Shown piece by piece: positions 1 to 9,220 of a stretch of DNA of 20,805 nt. The translations under genes and the position numbers were made by a program. Numbering within the stretch: position 1 is the stretch's first letter; the number at the start of each line of letters is the position of its first letter. The notes beneath the pieces were generated by a model. It ran no database searches, was not told the DNA's origin, and was given only the letters and a program-made list of their open reading frames with translations. This stretch comes from Neoconidiobolus thromboides FSU 785 (taxonomy: Eukaryota; Entomophthoromycota; Entomophthoromycetes; Entomophthorales; Neoconidiobolaceae), in NCBI GenBank assembly GCA_025603075.1, contig MU626549.1:1-20805 (forward strand). The letters run 5' to 3'.

Positions 1-1058
1 AATACACTAAAACAGATAAGGTCTAATAGCACGTTTTATATAGTAAATCAAACAACTGTTGGCTTTTACAAGGCAAATCCCTAAACAGGGCTATATTATA
101 AATATTTTGATATTGAGAAAAAAGAATGACATGATGAGTATACTATTAAAGAAAATTTTAGACTAAACAAAACATTTAAAATAGCTGAGTCAAACAAGAA
201 TGTCTATTCAAGTATTTATTTTATTTCACAAGATGAAATAGACTCAAATCTATTTTATACTTCTAATTACCTTAACTCCAAATATTTATAAATTGTGATA
301 AGATCGTTTGACATCAAACAAAAGAAATTAAAACATTGTGTAGCTTGGAATATAATTATTTCGGAAGATACATTAATTATCTGAAACTGCTATTTATTAA
401 AGACAATAAATTATATTCTGTAATTATACAAACGCCTGATTCATTTAATAACAACTTCAGACTACACGAATCGGATTTAGAATCAAATGAAAAAAGTATA
501 ATTTCGAATTAATACGACAATTTAGATTGATCACATTAAAAGCAAAATCAAACATTTACCTTATAACTTATGGCCTTAGTGTTATAACTGAGGAAAACAA
601 AGTTGAATATGTAAACTTGAACTACAACCATTGACTTTCGCAAAATCAAACCAAACTATTCCATTATTAAATGATGGTTACTTCACTATTTATAATGATT
701 ATTTAATAAATTCACTTGGCTTTGTTTTTGTTAATAATGATAATTATATAGCTGAAGGTGGACATGGGATTTCAACTGAATCTTCTAATAAAATTAACTA
801 TTTAATACTCAGACTTGGGAAGAAGTCGATAAGAGAAATAAGAATGGTAATACTTCATCAACAAGAGGAACTATATCGACAATAATGATTGTTTTACTTA
901 TGCTCTACAAATGTAAATTGAAAAAGGAGAGGTCACCAAGTACGGTTACAGCTCCTACTATAATTGAGCCAATCAATCCATTATATAAGTATTTTCAGAT
1001 GATTGATGGCTGTAATACTATATTACAACTAAAAATAATAACAAAAATTAGAACTTAA
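1..1058 (+). pseudogene. Broken gene for a probable type I membrane protein
   Basis: Reading frames with ordinary protein composition run along this stretch but are broken by stops and shifts, and the 5' end lies outside the window. Frame 1 is open from base 1 except for TAA at 82, TGA at 127 and TAA at 289, and ends at TGA 382. Reading resumes in frame 3 (387-509), then frame 2 (about 551-631), then frame 1 (634-817). After one more shift near 818 it continues in frame 3 to TAA 1056-1058. The last segment has a hydrophobic helix (TISTIMIVLLMLY) followed by a basic stop-transfer patch (KCKLKK) and a Ser/Pro/Thr-rich tail. That is the layout of a single-pass protein with a large outer domain and short cytosolic tail. 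The outer part has repeated aromatic/Asn/Gly strands, as in a beta-propeller, but I cannot name the family. No intron arrangement that I tried restores one frame. Confidence 0.6.
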
Positions 1059-1930
1059 ACATGTTTAATAATGACTATAACAACTTAAAATAACATTTAA
1101 CTAGAAATCTACATAATTGATAAGTCTACTTGCCATTATTTATGTTTATATAATTTATTAGCATCTATTCGAATTCTTTTATTTAGAATGATTTTTAGTA
1201 AAATCAAAATAGATACTTTTAAGACATTTTAGTTCTATAAGTATTTAAATAGTTGAAATTATTATCGACTTATTTTTTAAAATACTATGCTGTTTTATTT
1301 TAGATCACAATCAAAAATGAATTTACAGTCTTTTTTAATTAAAACACATACTGTCATCATATTTAAATGCCACTTTTTTAAAATACTATCTAGAAGATCA
1401 TATTTTTATTTCACTATTATTTGATTTTAGTATACTACAATTTGAGATTTATCAGTTAAACCCTGAAACAAAAAATACATTCTCATACACTATTTTATAG
1501 AGCAATATAACTTAATTTGAGTGAAAATAGATTTCGAAAAAAAAATGTACACATTCATATAAAATTTAAACTAATAAAAGCTTTTTAGTTTGAATAATAA
1601 GTTAGAAACACTAGTAAAGTTTGAAAAAAATAAAAACTAGCTTAACTATGCTTAATTTAGTTGTCAATAAAATAAAACAATGCACTAAAAATGCAACTTT
1701 TTTTATTATTTATTATCTATTTTCATATTTTTATTTGATGTTAAAAAACTATTATGTAGCTTAAAATATTAATATAATATTTATAATCACATTTTTCTAA
1801 ACCTTAGTTCGAATCATGTAAAAAGCTATATAAGTAAATTCCTACTACAAATTATGGGATGAATTAATACTTACTGCGAAAATCGCAGCTTGAAACCAAA
1901 TGTTGCTTAAAATTTTTTACTTAGCCAATG
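1059..1930. other. AT-rich intergenic spacer
   Basis: About 870 bases with no supportable gene on either strand. It consists of A/T runs with stops in all frames. The only ordered element I see is the 15-nt inverted repeat listed separately at 1874-1888. The spacer separates the broken membrane-protein gene from the RPL19 promoter. Confidence 0.6.
1874..1888. repeat. Perfect 6-bp inverted repeat, 3-nt spacer
   Basis: CTGCGA, AAA, TCGCAG. It is unusually GC-rich for this spacer and lies about 145 bp upstream of the RPL19 start codon. It could be a binding site for a dimeric regulator or simply chance. The sequence gives no direct evidence of function. Confidence 0.4.
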
Positions 1931-2032
1931 AACGCTATGAAAAAAATTATTTTTGGACCTAAAAAAATAACAAGGGTTAGTGCAAGTTGACGCTTTCCCT
2001 CTCTTTCCCGGATATATCATCACTAACCTAAG
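1920..2032 (+). promoter_or_regulatory. RPL19 promoter / 5' leader with telobox-like and pyrimidine tracts
   Basis: Upstream of the RPL19 start there is CCAAT (about 1925), AGGGTTAG (1973-1980) and a pyrimidine-rich tract with CTTTCCCTCTCTTTCCC (about 1992-2010). AGGGTTAG is the reverse complement of CTAACCCT, the telobox core bound by Tbf1-type factors at ribosomal-protein promoters in several fungi. The C/T tract resembles initiator or TOP-like leaders of translation genes. The motifs are seen directly; their use here is inferred from the gene class. Confidence 0.45.
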
Positions 2033-2874
2033 ATGTAAGTGGTCAATAAAACAAAAAATATAGCAGGTTAAACAAGAAGGTTGTGGTTATCATTTTAAAC
2101 GCATCAAATTTGTTTAGTCAACTATCAATATTTTTTACTTTAAAAAGTTCCATAGCTTATATTCAACTATTAGGGTCAATCTTCGTAGTCAAAAACGTAT
2201 TGCTTCCCTTGTCCTCAACTGTGGTAAGAGAAAGGTATGGCTCGACCCCAATGAGACAACTGAAATCTCTAATGCCAATTCTCGTCAAAGCATCCGTAAA
2301 TTAGTAAAGTCTGGTTTAATCATCCGCAAACCAGCTGTTATCCACTCTCGTTTCCGCGTTCAAGTTAAGGCTGAAGCCAAACGTAAGGGTCGTCACAGTG
2401 GTACCGGTAAACGTCGTGGTACTGCTGAAGCCCGTATGCCAACTACTGTCCTCTGGATGCGCAGACAACGTGTTCTCCGTCGTCTTTTACGTAAATACCG
2501 TGAAGCCGCTAAAATCGACAAACACCTGTATATTTGATATTTATTCTAATTTGTATTTTTTCTAAACGATTTATAGTTACCATGCTCTTTACATGAAGGC
2601 TAAGGGTAATGTTTTCAAGAACAAACGTGTACTTATGGAATACATTCACAAGGCTAAGGCTGAAAAGGCTCGTGCTAAATTATTAGCGTAAGTTTTATTT
2701 AGGGATTAAGAGAAAGTTTATATTAATTTTATTAGTGACCAAGCCGAAGCTCACCGTGTCAAGACTCGTGCTGCTCGTGAACGTCGTGCTGACAGACTTG
2801 CCGCTAAAAAAGATGCTCTTCTCGGACTCACCGAAGAAGATAAGGCCGAAGCTCCAAAAAAATCTAAGAAATAA
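2033..2874 (+). CDS. RPL19: 60S ribosomal protein eL19 (four exons)
   Basis: Cytosolic large-subunit ribosomal protein. Exons: 2033-2034, 2174-2527, 2577-2687, 2736-2874 (606 nt, 201 aa, TAA). The first exon holds only the A and T of the start codon. Intron 1 (2035-2173, GTAAGT...TATTAG) is followed by G, giving ATG and the start [20 protein letters not shown], which matches the family N-terminus (yeast MANLRTQKR). Family landmarks follow: [66 protein letters not shown] and KLLADQAEAHR, then a long basic helix ending KKSKK. Introns 2 (49 nt, TCTAAAC branch site) and 3 (48 nt) are ordinary. Codons (GCT, CGT, GGT, CTC, AAG) are GC-richer than in neighbouring genes, as expected for a highly expressed gene. 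Product identity is essentially certain; the start-codon split is inferred from the splice signals. Confidence 0.97.
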
Positions 2875-3613
2875 AGTGTTATAGAGACACTTGCTCTTGA
2901 GTAAAATAATTTAATCTGTAATTCTTACATAAAAAAGGGATTTAAATTATAAAGCTTTAATTATAAATGTTGATTTTCAAAATGGAGGGACTTTGTATAT
3001 TTTTTATTTTGGCTTTGGTTTTGGATATTGTATATTGCATTTTTTAATATGTAATTCAAGCATATATTTTATAGATTGCTTTGGGTGTTATGGTAAGGTT
3101 TAAAAATTAGCATTTTATTATTTCAAATATTTATTAATAGTCAACTTTTGGATATAATAAGGGACTATACGCTCAATACTACAATCACTATATAAACAAT
3201 AGTATACTTTTTTACTTTTTGGGTCTGGAAATTATATAATCAAATGTATTTACAAACTATTACTTATTTTTATTATGTCTAGTGTTCATAAATATTTTTT
3301 ATATTTGAAATAAAGATGAAGTCAATTTATATTGCTTCTTCACTTAACTAGAACAAATCCTTATGATAAATTACAATTGAATGATGCTATATTATATACT
3401 TTCAAAGTTAATTTTAAGTATATATCCTATTCAAGTTTATTTATAACTATTTCATTAAAACAATACACTTGCTAAATAACTGCATTTTTTTGCATAAACA
3501 TTTACTCCAGAAAATGAATTCTTAAAATTGTAGAAAGCGTTAGACTAGTTATGCAAAAAGCCATCATTTAATTAAAACATTTTTACTTTATTATAATCAA
3601 AAAATTTAAGACA
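2875..3613. other. Intergenic spacer RPL19-TAF10
   Basis: About 740 bases of AT-rich sequence between two same-strand genes. It must hold the RPL19 3' end and the TAF10 promoter. I found no open frame with protein-like composition and no recognisable RNA gene. No clear TATA element could be assigned to TAF10 because TATA-like strings occur throughout. Confidence 0.5.
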
Positions 3614-4569
3614 ATGTCAGGGAATCAAGAGCAAATTAACACTAACATAAACCAAGAAGAATCTAAATTACTATTAAATCAGGAATTGAAAGAAACAAAT
3701 GAATCTGTAGAAGGAAGTGAAACTCAAACAACTCAAGGTAATGAAAACAATTCAAATTCTGAAGAAAAGGATAATGAAAAAAATGAAGTCAAAATCAAAG
3801 CTGAAATTTTGGATGAAAGCATTGAATCTGAATCAAGCCTTCCGATAACTATTGATATTAAAAATGAAAGCTCTTCCCATGAAATTGGCGCTGATAGTAA
3901 CGTAGGAGATGAAACTAAAACTCAAGTAAGCGCTGACCAATCAAATTCAAGGAGAAATTCAGAAGTTTCTTTGAATCAGGCTCAAGTTCAACTTCAAACT
4001 TCAGAGAAAGCACCAGCTGAGTCTATAAATAGTTCTACTACGTGGAACAGTGTCCAGTATCCTTCTAACTCAAAAAATGAAAACCTAGCTCCCGGAAGCA
4101 AAAGAGATCGAACAGTTGCTGAGTTCACATTTATGATGGACCATTACACACCAGTGGTAATTTTGTTTTTTTTAAAAGTTGTTCAAACATAATAATAGAT
4201 TTAGATACCAGATGCAGCAATCAATTATTATTTGACTAGGTCAGGGTTTGATTGCCAAGACAAAAGAGTGTAATTATAGATTAACAATTGTTTTTTAAAC
4301 CTTTACTAATGTTTATTTCAGGAAAAGGTTACTGGGATTAGCAGCACAAAAATTTTTAAGCGACATTTGTAATGATGCTTTTCAATATAGTAAAATCAGG
4401 ACTCAAACTGGATCTAATAAAAAATCCAAAGTAATACAATGTTATTTACTATATAAATTTACTAATGAAATGTTCTTAGAGCAAAAAAACATGCCTCAAT
4501 TCTGATGATTTATCTGCTGCATTATCCGAATACGGCATTAATGTCAAAAAACCGGACTACTATATTTAA
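3614..4569 (+). CDS. TAF10: TFIID/SAGA subunit TAF10 (four exons)
   Basis: A histone-fold subunit shared by the general transcription factor TFIID and the SAGA co-activator; nuclear. Exons 3614-4156, 4205-4269, 4322-4430 and 4480-4569 join to 807 nt (268 aa). The introns (48, 52 and 49 nt) have GTAATT/GTAATA donors, and the second and third carry a clear TACTAAT-type branch site. Residues 1-170 are a low-complexity Glu/Asn/Ser/Gln-rich tail, common but poorly conserved in fungal TAF10. The conserved domain starts at residue 173 with FMMDHYTPVIPDAAINYYL, continues with RLLGLAAQKFLSDICNDAF, has a Lys/Ser-rich loop, and ends DLSAALSEYGINVKKPDYY. This is the diagnostic TAF10 C-terminus, including the strongly conserved YGINVKKP motif. 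Splice phases were chosen because each keeps the family alignment continuous. Confidence 0.96.
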
Positions 4570-4984
4570 GCACTTTTTGATTTTTTAAACTAAATATAAG
4601 TTCTCTCTATGTTAACTGTTTATTATTTTTATATATATTGCTTTTATGAGCTTTCTTTAAAGTAGATTGTTTATATTCTAAAACACCATACATAGGGTAT
4701 AAAGATTTGTATTGTTAGCAATAGTTTTTCAAGATTTCATAGGAATAATAAAGGTAACTGAAGAAGTAAAAATTAATGACAAGGTATTTTTGATATATTA
4801 AATATTATAATGTACTATAATAAAGTCAATCTTATTGTATTAATTTGAATCTTACTTTTAATTCTAAAATTAAAAATTCTAGTAATTTTTTAACTTGGAT
4901 TGATCAAACAAAACAAATGCAATAATAATTCTAATTTTTTTAAAAAATAATTTGATCCCATAAAAGTTACACTTTGTTTAAAAA
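4570..4984. other. Intergenic spacer TAF10-mS26
   Basis: 415 bases of AT-rich DNA between two co-directional genes. No coding potential or RNA gene is visible on either strand. It presumably holds the TAF10 polyadenylation region and the mS26 promoter, but no individual site stands out. Confidence 0.5.
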
Positions 4985-5975
4985 ATGGTAGCAAAATTAG
5001 AATTAATCAAGCAATTAAGTTTGAAAAACAGGGTTATAGCTCAAGTTTTACAAAGAAGTTATAAAACTAATGCTAGAAACAAAGAAACACCTTTCATACC
5101 TGGTGTCCAAGGTTATTCTCCCGATTTTTCCCCACCTCCACCACCAAAAAGAAAAGAAAAAAAGGTAACCAAAATCAAGAAAATTGTACCAAAGATTGAA
5201 GTCTCAGGTAAAAAAGTACAAAACAAAGAACCTGTTACTGAAATAGCAAATTATAAGCAAACACTCACCGTTTTAAGAAAACAATATTTTGAGGAGACTA
5301 AAACTGTCGAAGAACAAAGAGTACAAGAAGCATTGAAGCAACTAAAATTAAAAGAAGAGGCTGAACAAAAGGAAAAAGATAGATTAGAAAAGTTAGCTAA
5401 TGAAACTACCAAAAAAAGAGAACAAGACTACTTATCTAGTTTAAATGTTTTCGATAAAGAAGAACTTAAGGCAGCTAGTGGAACAACAATGAGTTATAAT
5501 CCATTCACTGATCCAGAAGCCAAGTCCAAACGTATAGAAAATAAAAAACAAAATTTAGAAACTCAACAGGAAGAGCTCAAGAGAAAGCGTAAAGAAGCTT
5601 TGCTTCAAAAGTTTTACCAAGCTAAGAGCTTCGTCACACCAAACAATATCGATGACTATTTAAGAGAAACTATCGATAAACAAGGCTCAAGCTTCAGCTC
5701 TGGACTCAGTTTCTTATTATCAAGCTCAAAGGGTAGCGACCCTAGCCTTTCTTTTGATGCAGTTAATAGAAATAGATTTAATATTTTACAAGATACACTC
5801 AATAATACTATCAATGGCCAACCTAATGTTGATTATATTCAAGAAAATAAAAATAATCCAAGCAACAAAACTTGGTAAGTATTTTAATTTATATTAGTTT
5901 TTTGCTAACAAACATTGTATTAGGACTTTAGAGAATGCATCCAAGCTATTACCTGAAGATTCTAAAAAAGAGTGA
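4985..5975 (+). CDS. PET123: Mitochondrial small-subunit ribosomal protein mS26 (Pet123 family)
   Basis: Probable mitoribosome small-subunit protein. Exon 1 is 4985-5874, intron 5875-5923 (49 nt, GTAAGT, GCTAAC branch), exon 2 5924-5975; 313 aa against about 318 in yeast Pet123. The first 30 residues (hydrophobic/basic, ending VLQRSYKTNARNK, almost no acidic residues) suit a mitochondrial targeting sequence. A Pro-rich and Lys-rich stretch follows (residues 48-70). Then come two charged helices, likely coiled coil, at about 90-145 and 178-212. Residues 181-231 (KRIENKKQNLETQQEEL, then KFYQAKSFVTPNNIDDYL) line up with the Pet123 segment that runs NYNRSLLNFQAHKKK to LYHVANEFIVTE and a following ID. 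That match is from memory rather than a search. The C-terminal part is Ser/Asn-rich, as in yeast. It is convergent with RPC4, about 165 bp away. Confidence 0.75.
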
Positions 5976-6140
5976 TATAATTATAATAAAATAGAAAATC
6001 ACTGATTTCATTTTTTGCTAATATTAAGTGTATTAATTTCTCCCTTGTTTATTAATTTATAAATTACAAATTATATATCGATATATTTAAACTACAAAAG
6101 CATAATAAGTTTATTTTTTTAATGTATAGCAACATTTCTA

Positions 6141-7258
6141 TTAATTTAAAAGAGAATCTAAATCTGGTACAACCAAAAACTTTTCCTTGATAGGGGCTAA
6201 AGAGTAAGCTTCCTTATTGTTAGAGTCGAGAGCAACTATCTCTTGATGAAATGAAGTTTTTGATGCTTTAGATACCTAAAAAACATTAAAATGAGTATTA
6301 AATAATAAACAAAAATAAAATATTACATTAAATAATATATCACCGTATTTCATCATAACCTTACCACTTTTATAAAATATCAACTTTCCAACTTTACCAT
6401 CTATCTTATTTAATTGATCTATATATTGGTCACCATCTGGCTTACCCACTTCTTGGATTCCAGTATCAATTTTAAATTTTGGTAATACGGAAGGTAATTG
6501 AAAACACAACAATTCCTTTTTTGGGTTTAAATGGTCAATAGTATCTGAAAGGTTGCAAATGTTTTCTGATTTAATATTTAATTTCCTTAAATCACCTTCT
6601 ATTTCTTCTTCTGATTTGATTTCTTCTTCTTCTACCTTCACTTCCCCTTCATAATGTACAAGCAATTCTGCATCTTCATATATTTCTTTGTTTTCTTCTT
6701 CTTCATTACTGATAGCAAATCCAACAGCGGAAGTTCCGAAACTGGTTGTATTTACACCACTTGATGCCTTTTTATTTCCAAATCCAGAGCCTAAACCCTT
6801 TAATAAATATTCATTTTAATATATTTAGTTTACTTAATCCAGTTGGACCCATAGCAAACGGTCCTGAAGCCGTCATTACTACTTCGCCTCTACCTCTGGT
6901 ACTACCTCTACCTCTACCATCGTCTCTACCCTTTCCATCACCTCTACCTCGTCCTTTAGCTCTACCTAATAGAAATAAAATACTATACATAAAAAAAGCT
7001 AGTTATCTACCTCTTTCTTTTTCGAAAGTCTATGAAATCGATGTAAGTTATAAACAATGTACATAAATTGATATTTACCTTAGACTCGCTTGATTCTTGC
7101 TTTACTTCGATAGCTTGCTTGACAGGTTTATTCTTTTTAATTGGGGCCTTGGGAGCAAAACTTAATTTTTTAACACCACCCTTCGTATAGCCTGGTTTTG
7201 GTTCTAAGTTCAATGATTCAGCTTCTTTTTTTATTGGGGGGTTATCTTTATTTTCCAT
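6141..7258 (-). CDS. RPC53: RNA polymerase III subunit RPC4 (five exons)
   Basis: Subunit of RNA polymerase III (yeast Rpc53, human POLR3D). With its partner Rpc37 it acts in termination and reinitiation on tRNA and 5S genes. Exons on the minus strand: 7258-7079, 7029-7011, 6965-6834, 6790-6327, 6275-6141; 930 nt, 309 aa, TAA. Introns are 49, 45, 43 and 51 nt. The second exon is only 19 nt. The start is ATG at 7258. Order of parts: basic N-terminus with LSFAPKAPIKK; Arg-Gly repeats at about residues 67-92; GPFAMGPTGL, the equivalent of the conserved GPA/GPF segment; an acidic stretch (VKVEEEEIKSEEEIEGD); then the conserved C-terminal block GKVGKLIFYKSGKVMMKYGD, followed by SFHQEIVALD and FLVVPDLDSLL. 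The last block is diagnostic for RPC4. The gene is on the short side, closer to fission-yeast-sized homologues than to the 422-residue budding yeast protein. Confidence 0.93.
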
Positions 7259-7405
7259 TTTTCTTAAGTTAACAGAAAATTAAATTAAATTTTTCAAAAT
7301 TTATTTAAATTACGCATAAAATTTTATCCCTTTAATTTTGAGTATAGAAATGGATTTAGACGCTTTAGCCTTTTTATTCTCTATTTTTCAACTCATCATA
7401 GAAGA
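7259..7405. promoter_or_regulatory. Shared divergent promoter RPC4 / helical-repeat gene
   Basis: Only 147 bp separate the start codons of RPC4 (minus strand) and the gene at 7406 (plus strand), so their promoters must overlap or be shared. The interval is AT-rich; the palindrome-like TTAAGTTAAC lies beside the RPC4 start and TACGCA sits near 7312. On the plus strand the leader carries a short upstream reading frame, listed separately. Confidence 0.5.
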
Positions 7406-7409
7406 ATGA
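7350..7409 (+). CDS. Upstream ORF (19 codons) ending in ATGA overlap
   Basis: ATG at 7350 opens a 19-codon frame (begins MDLDALAFLF) in a different frame from the downstream gene. Its TGA (7407-7409) overlaps the downstream ATG (7406-7408) as ATGA. If transcription starts upstream of 7350, ribosomes would meet this ATG first, so the main product would depend on leaky scanning or reinitiation. A 5'-leader intron ending at CATAG (7400) could remove it, but no convincing branch site precedes that AG. It may instead lie upstream of the real transcript start. Confidence 0.3.
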   Translation: MDLDALAFLFSIFQLIIEE

Positions 7410-8884
7410 ACATCCGAAAGTTAGCGAAATGGTTTGGATTAAGATGGTCAAATAAACTAGAAAATATGATTCCAAAGTTTGAAAGAGATTTGTTAATAAT
7501 AGTGAATCGAACGATAAACAATTCAGAAGTAACTTTTGATGAAAAGGTACAAACTTTAGAGCAGATGCAAAAACAGTTTCAAAATAGTAAGTACTACGAA
7601 GGGTTATTAAGGGTGTATGGTAATTTTCAATTATTTGACAAAATGGAGGCTTGTATTAAAGAAATTGATAATAAAAAATTACCTTTTAACCAGCAAATGA
7701 AAAATATTATAACTGAGTATGCTTTAATAAAACCTGTAGACCCTAAAAATCAAATAATGGCACAAAGCCTTATTAAAACTTATTCCAATATAACTAATGA
7801 ATCAATTTGTTTTGCAAATGAAGATGGCACTAAAAATGTTAGCTTAGAAGCTTATTTGGATAATTACAAGCCCCAAGGGATCCTAGACTTTGAAGAATTG
7901 AGCGGGATATTGAGCGTGGATGAAAAACCAGAGTTAATTATAGAGTTGATACAACATATGAACAAAAAGGATTTGAAAGTAAATAAGACTATTTATGATA
8001 GGGGAATTAGATCGTGTACAGAAGTAAAAAACCATAAAATGGGGATTCAGTTTATTAAACAGGCTTTAGGAAAAATAAAAACTATTGACCAGGAATTAAT
8101 AGCTAAATTTATGAAAACTATGCCAAGGAGTGATATTGTTTCCCTTGTTTTAACATTAAAAGAACATCGAGAGTTTGAGCCTGGGTTGGCACTAAGAGGA
8201 GTGTTAACAAAGTATGATGAGAACTTAAATAAAACAATAGAAAAAGAAGAAAGTCAAGAAGGTAAAACAATGGCTTATAAAAAAAAGCTGAAGGATTTAA
8301 TAAAAGGAGCGACTGAAGAATTTGACGAAATTCATAAGGAAATGATTGAAAATGGGATTATAGGTGATGGCTTTATTTTGAGTTATTCTATTCAAAACCG
8401 TCTTCAAAATAATATGGTAAAAGAAGCAATAGATTTGTTTTGTAATAATGACTATAAAACAATTAAAGATTGTAATGAAATAATCATTTCGATACTAAAA
8501 AAGGTTAATCGATATGGTACAGTTGAGCAATTAGCACGGTTGAATGAGTTTTTAAAATCAAATGATTACCCAATTAGCTCAGAGTACTACATATTTTATC
8601 TACATGCTTTATATTTATTCAAAAAGTTCCAGCTTTTTGCTAAAGTGATTGAAAAGGATGTGATACCTCAAAATAAATTTAAAGTGGACATACTCTGGTA
8701 TAGTAGATTTGTTCGTATTATAACCAAACACGATAGAAAAAGAAGCAAATATAATATAAGAGGTCTTATAAAAGAGTTATCAAAGTTTGCCGAAGCTGAT
8801 AAAAAACAAAAACAGATTCCTCAATCTAAGAAAGATAAGGCTCGTATTGCTGAAGCCAATAAAGAAAAGACAAACTTTAAGTAA
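7406..8884 (+). CDS. Helical-repeat (PPR-like) protein, probably mitochondrial; family not identified
   Basis: A single-exon 492-aa protein. I do not recognise an orthologue. The N-terminus (MNIRKLAKWFGLRWSNKLEN) has basic and aromatic residues and no acidic residue before position 19, as in a mitochondrial presequence. The body is almost entirely amphipathic alpha-helix in helix-turn-helix units (for example YYEGLLRVYGNFQLFDKMEA, then NNMVKEAIDLFCNNDYKTIK). This resembles degenerate pentatricopeptide repeats, whose fungal members mostly bind organelle RNA. The last 60 residues are highly basic (DRKRSKYNIRG, KKQKQIPQSKKDKARIAEA), fitting RNA or ribosome contact. It is the only intron-free intact gene upstream of the tRNA, and it is divergent from RPC4. 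The start is uncertain because of the overlapping upstream ORF. That it is a gene is fairly sure; the PPR and mitochondrial assignments are tentative. Confidence 0.6.
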   Translation: MNIRKLAKWFGLRWSNKLENMIPKFERDLLIIVNRTINNSEVTFDEKVQTLEQMQKQFQNSKYYEGLLRVYGNFQLFDKMEACIKEIDNKKLPFNQQMKNIITEYALIKPVDPKNQIMAQSLIKTYSNITNESICFANEDGTKNVSLEAYLDNYKPQGILDFEELSGILSVDEKPELIIELIQHMNKKDLKVNKTIYDRGIRSCTEVKNHKMGIQFIKQALGKIKTIDQELIAKFMKTMPRSDIVSLVLTLKEHREFEPGLALRGVLTKYDENLNKTIEKEESQEGKTMAYKKKLKDLIKGATEEFDEIHKEMIENGIIGDGFILSYSIQNRLQNNMVKEAIDLFCNNDYKTIKDCNEIIISILKKVNRYGTVEQLARLNEFLKSNDYPISSEYYIFYLHALYLFKKFQLFAKVIEKDVIPQNKFKVDILWYSRFVRIITKHDRKRSKYNIRGLIKELSKFAEADKKQKQIPQSKKDKARIAEANKEKTNFK

Positions 8885-9148
8885 AACTAATTATATGGAC
8901 TAGTGCTGTTTTTATTTATATTTTTTTATAGAAGAACTGTTTAAAATTTAACTTTAATAATAAAACTGAAGATTTAAAAAATAATAAAAATATCATAGTA
9001 ATTTGTCTAACTTAATAAAATGCTTTTAAAGGTCTGTAATACCATCACTGAAGCATTGGGAGAATAAATATAATAAAAGTTTGATCTTTTTTGCATTAAA
9101 AAATTATTACTATTTAAATATTACTTTATATTTATAGAATAACTAAGT
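8885..9148. other. Spacer upstream of tRNA-Trp
   Basis: 264 bases of AT-rich DNA between the helical-repeat gene and the tRNA. No open frame or structured element was seen. AATAAAA strings soon after 8955 could serve polyadenylation of the upstream gene. Confidence 0.45.
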
Positions 9149-9220
9149 GGCTAGCTGGCGCAATGGTAGCGCGTTGGACTCCAGATCTAGAGGTTAGAGG
9201 TTCGACTCCTCTGCTGGTCA
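9149..9220 (+). tRNA. trnW(CCA): tRNA-Trp (anticodon CCA), intronless
   Basis: A complete 72-nt cloverleaf. Acceptor stem GGCTAGC pairs with GCTGGTC (two G-U pairs). D arm GCGC/GCGC encloses AATGGTA. Anticodon stem TTGGA/TCTAG encloses loop CTCCAGA, so the anticodon is CCA, reading UGG. The variable region is AGGTT. T arm AGAGG/CCTCT encloses TTCGACT. The discriminator base is A73, as in eukaryotic tRNA-Trp. Internal Pol III promoters fit well: A box TGGCGCAATGG (9156-9166) and a perfect B box GGTTCGACTCC (9199-9209). CCA is not encoded. A run of five T (9224-9228) close behind can terminate Pol III, and it lies inside the adjacent repeat copy. Confidence 0.97.

Noticed and set aside
2035-2173. 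Intron-encoded snoRNA in RPL19 intron 1
   Set aside because: No convincing C/D boxes or H/ACA hairpin-hinge-hairpin-tail layout could be found by eye.
2083-2304. 73-codon plus-strand frame over the RPL19 region
   Set aside because: It runs through intron 1 and then reads RPL19 exon 2 out of frame; the ribosomal protein frame is certain.
6746-7066. 106-codon plus-strand frame rich in Pro/Leu
   Set aside because: Antisense shadow of the Arg-Gly-rich exon of RPC4; its PLPLP repeats come from the complement of the RG codons.
7342-7400. A 5'-leader intron removing the uORF of the helical-repeat gene
   Set aside because: The GTATAG donor is possible, but there is no suitable branch site before CATAG; the only candidate lies too close to the AG.
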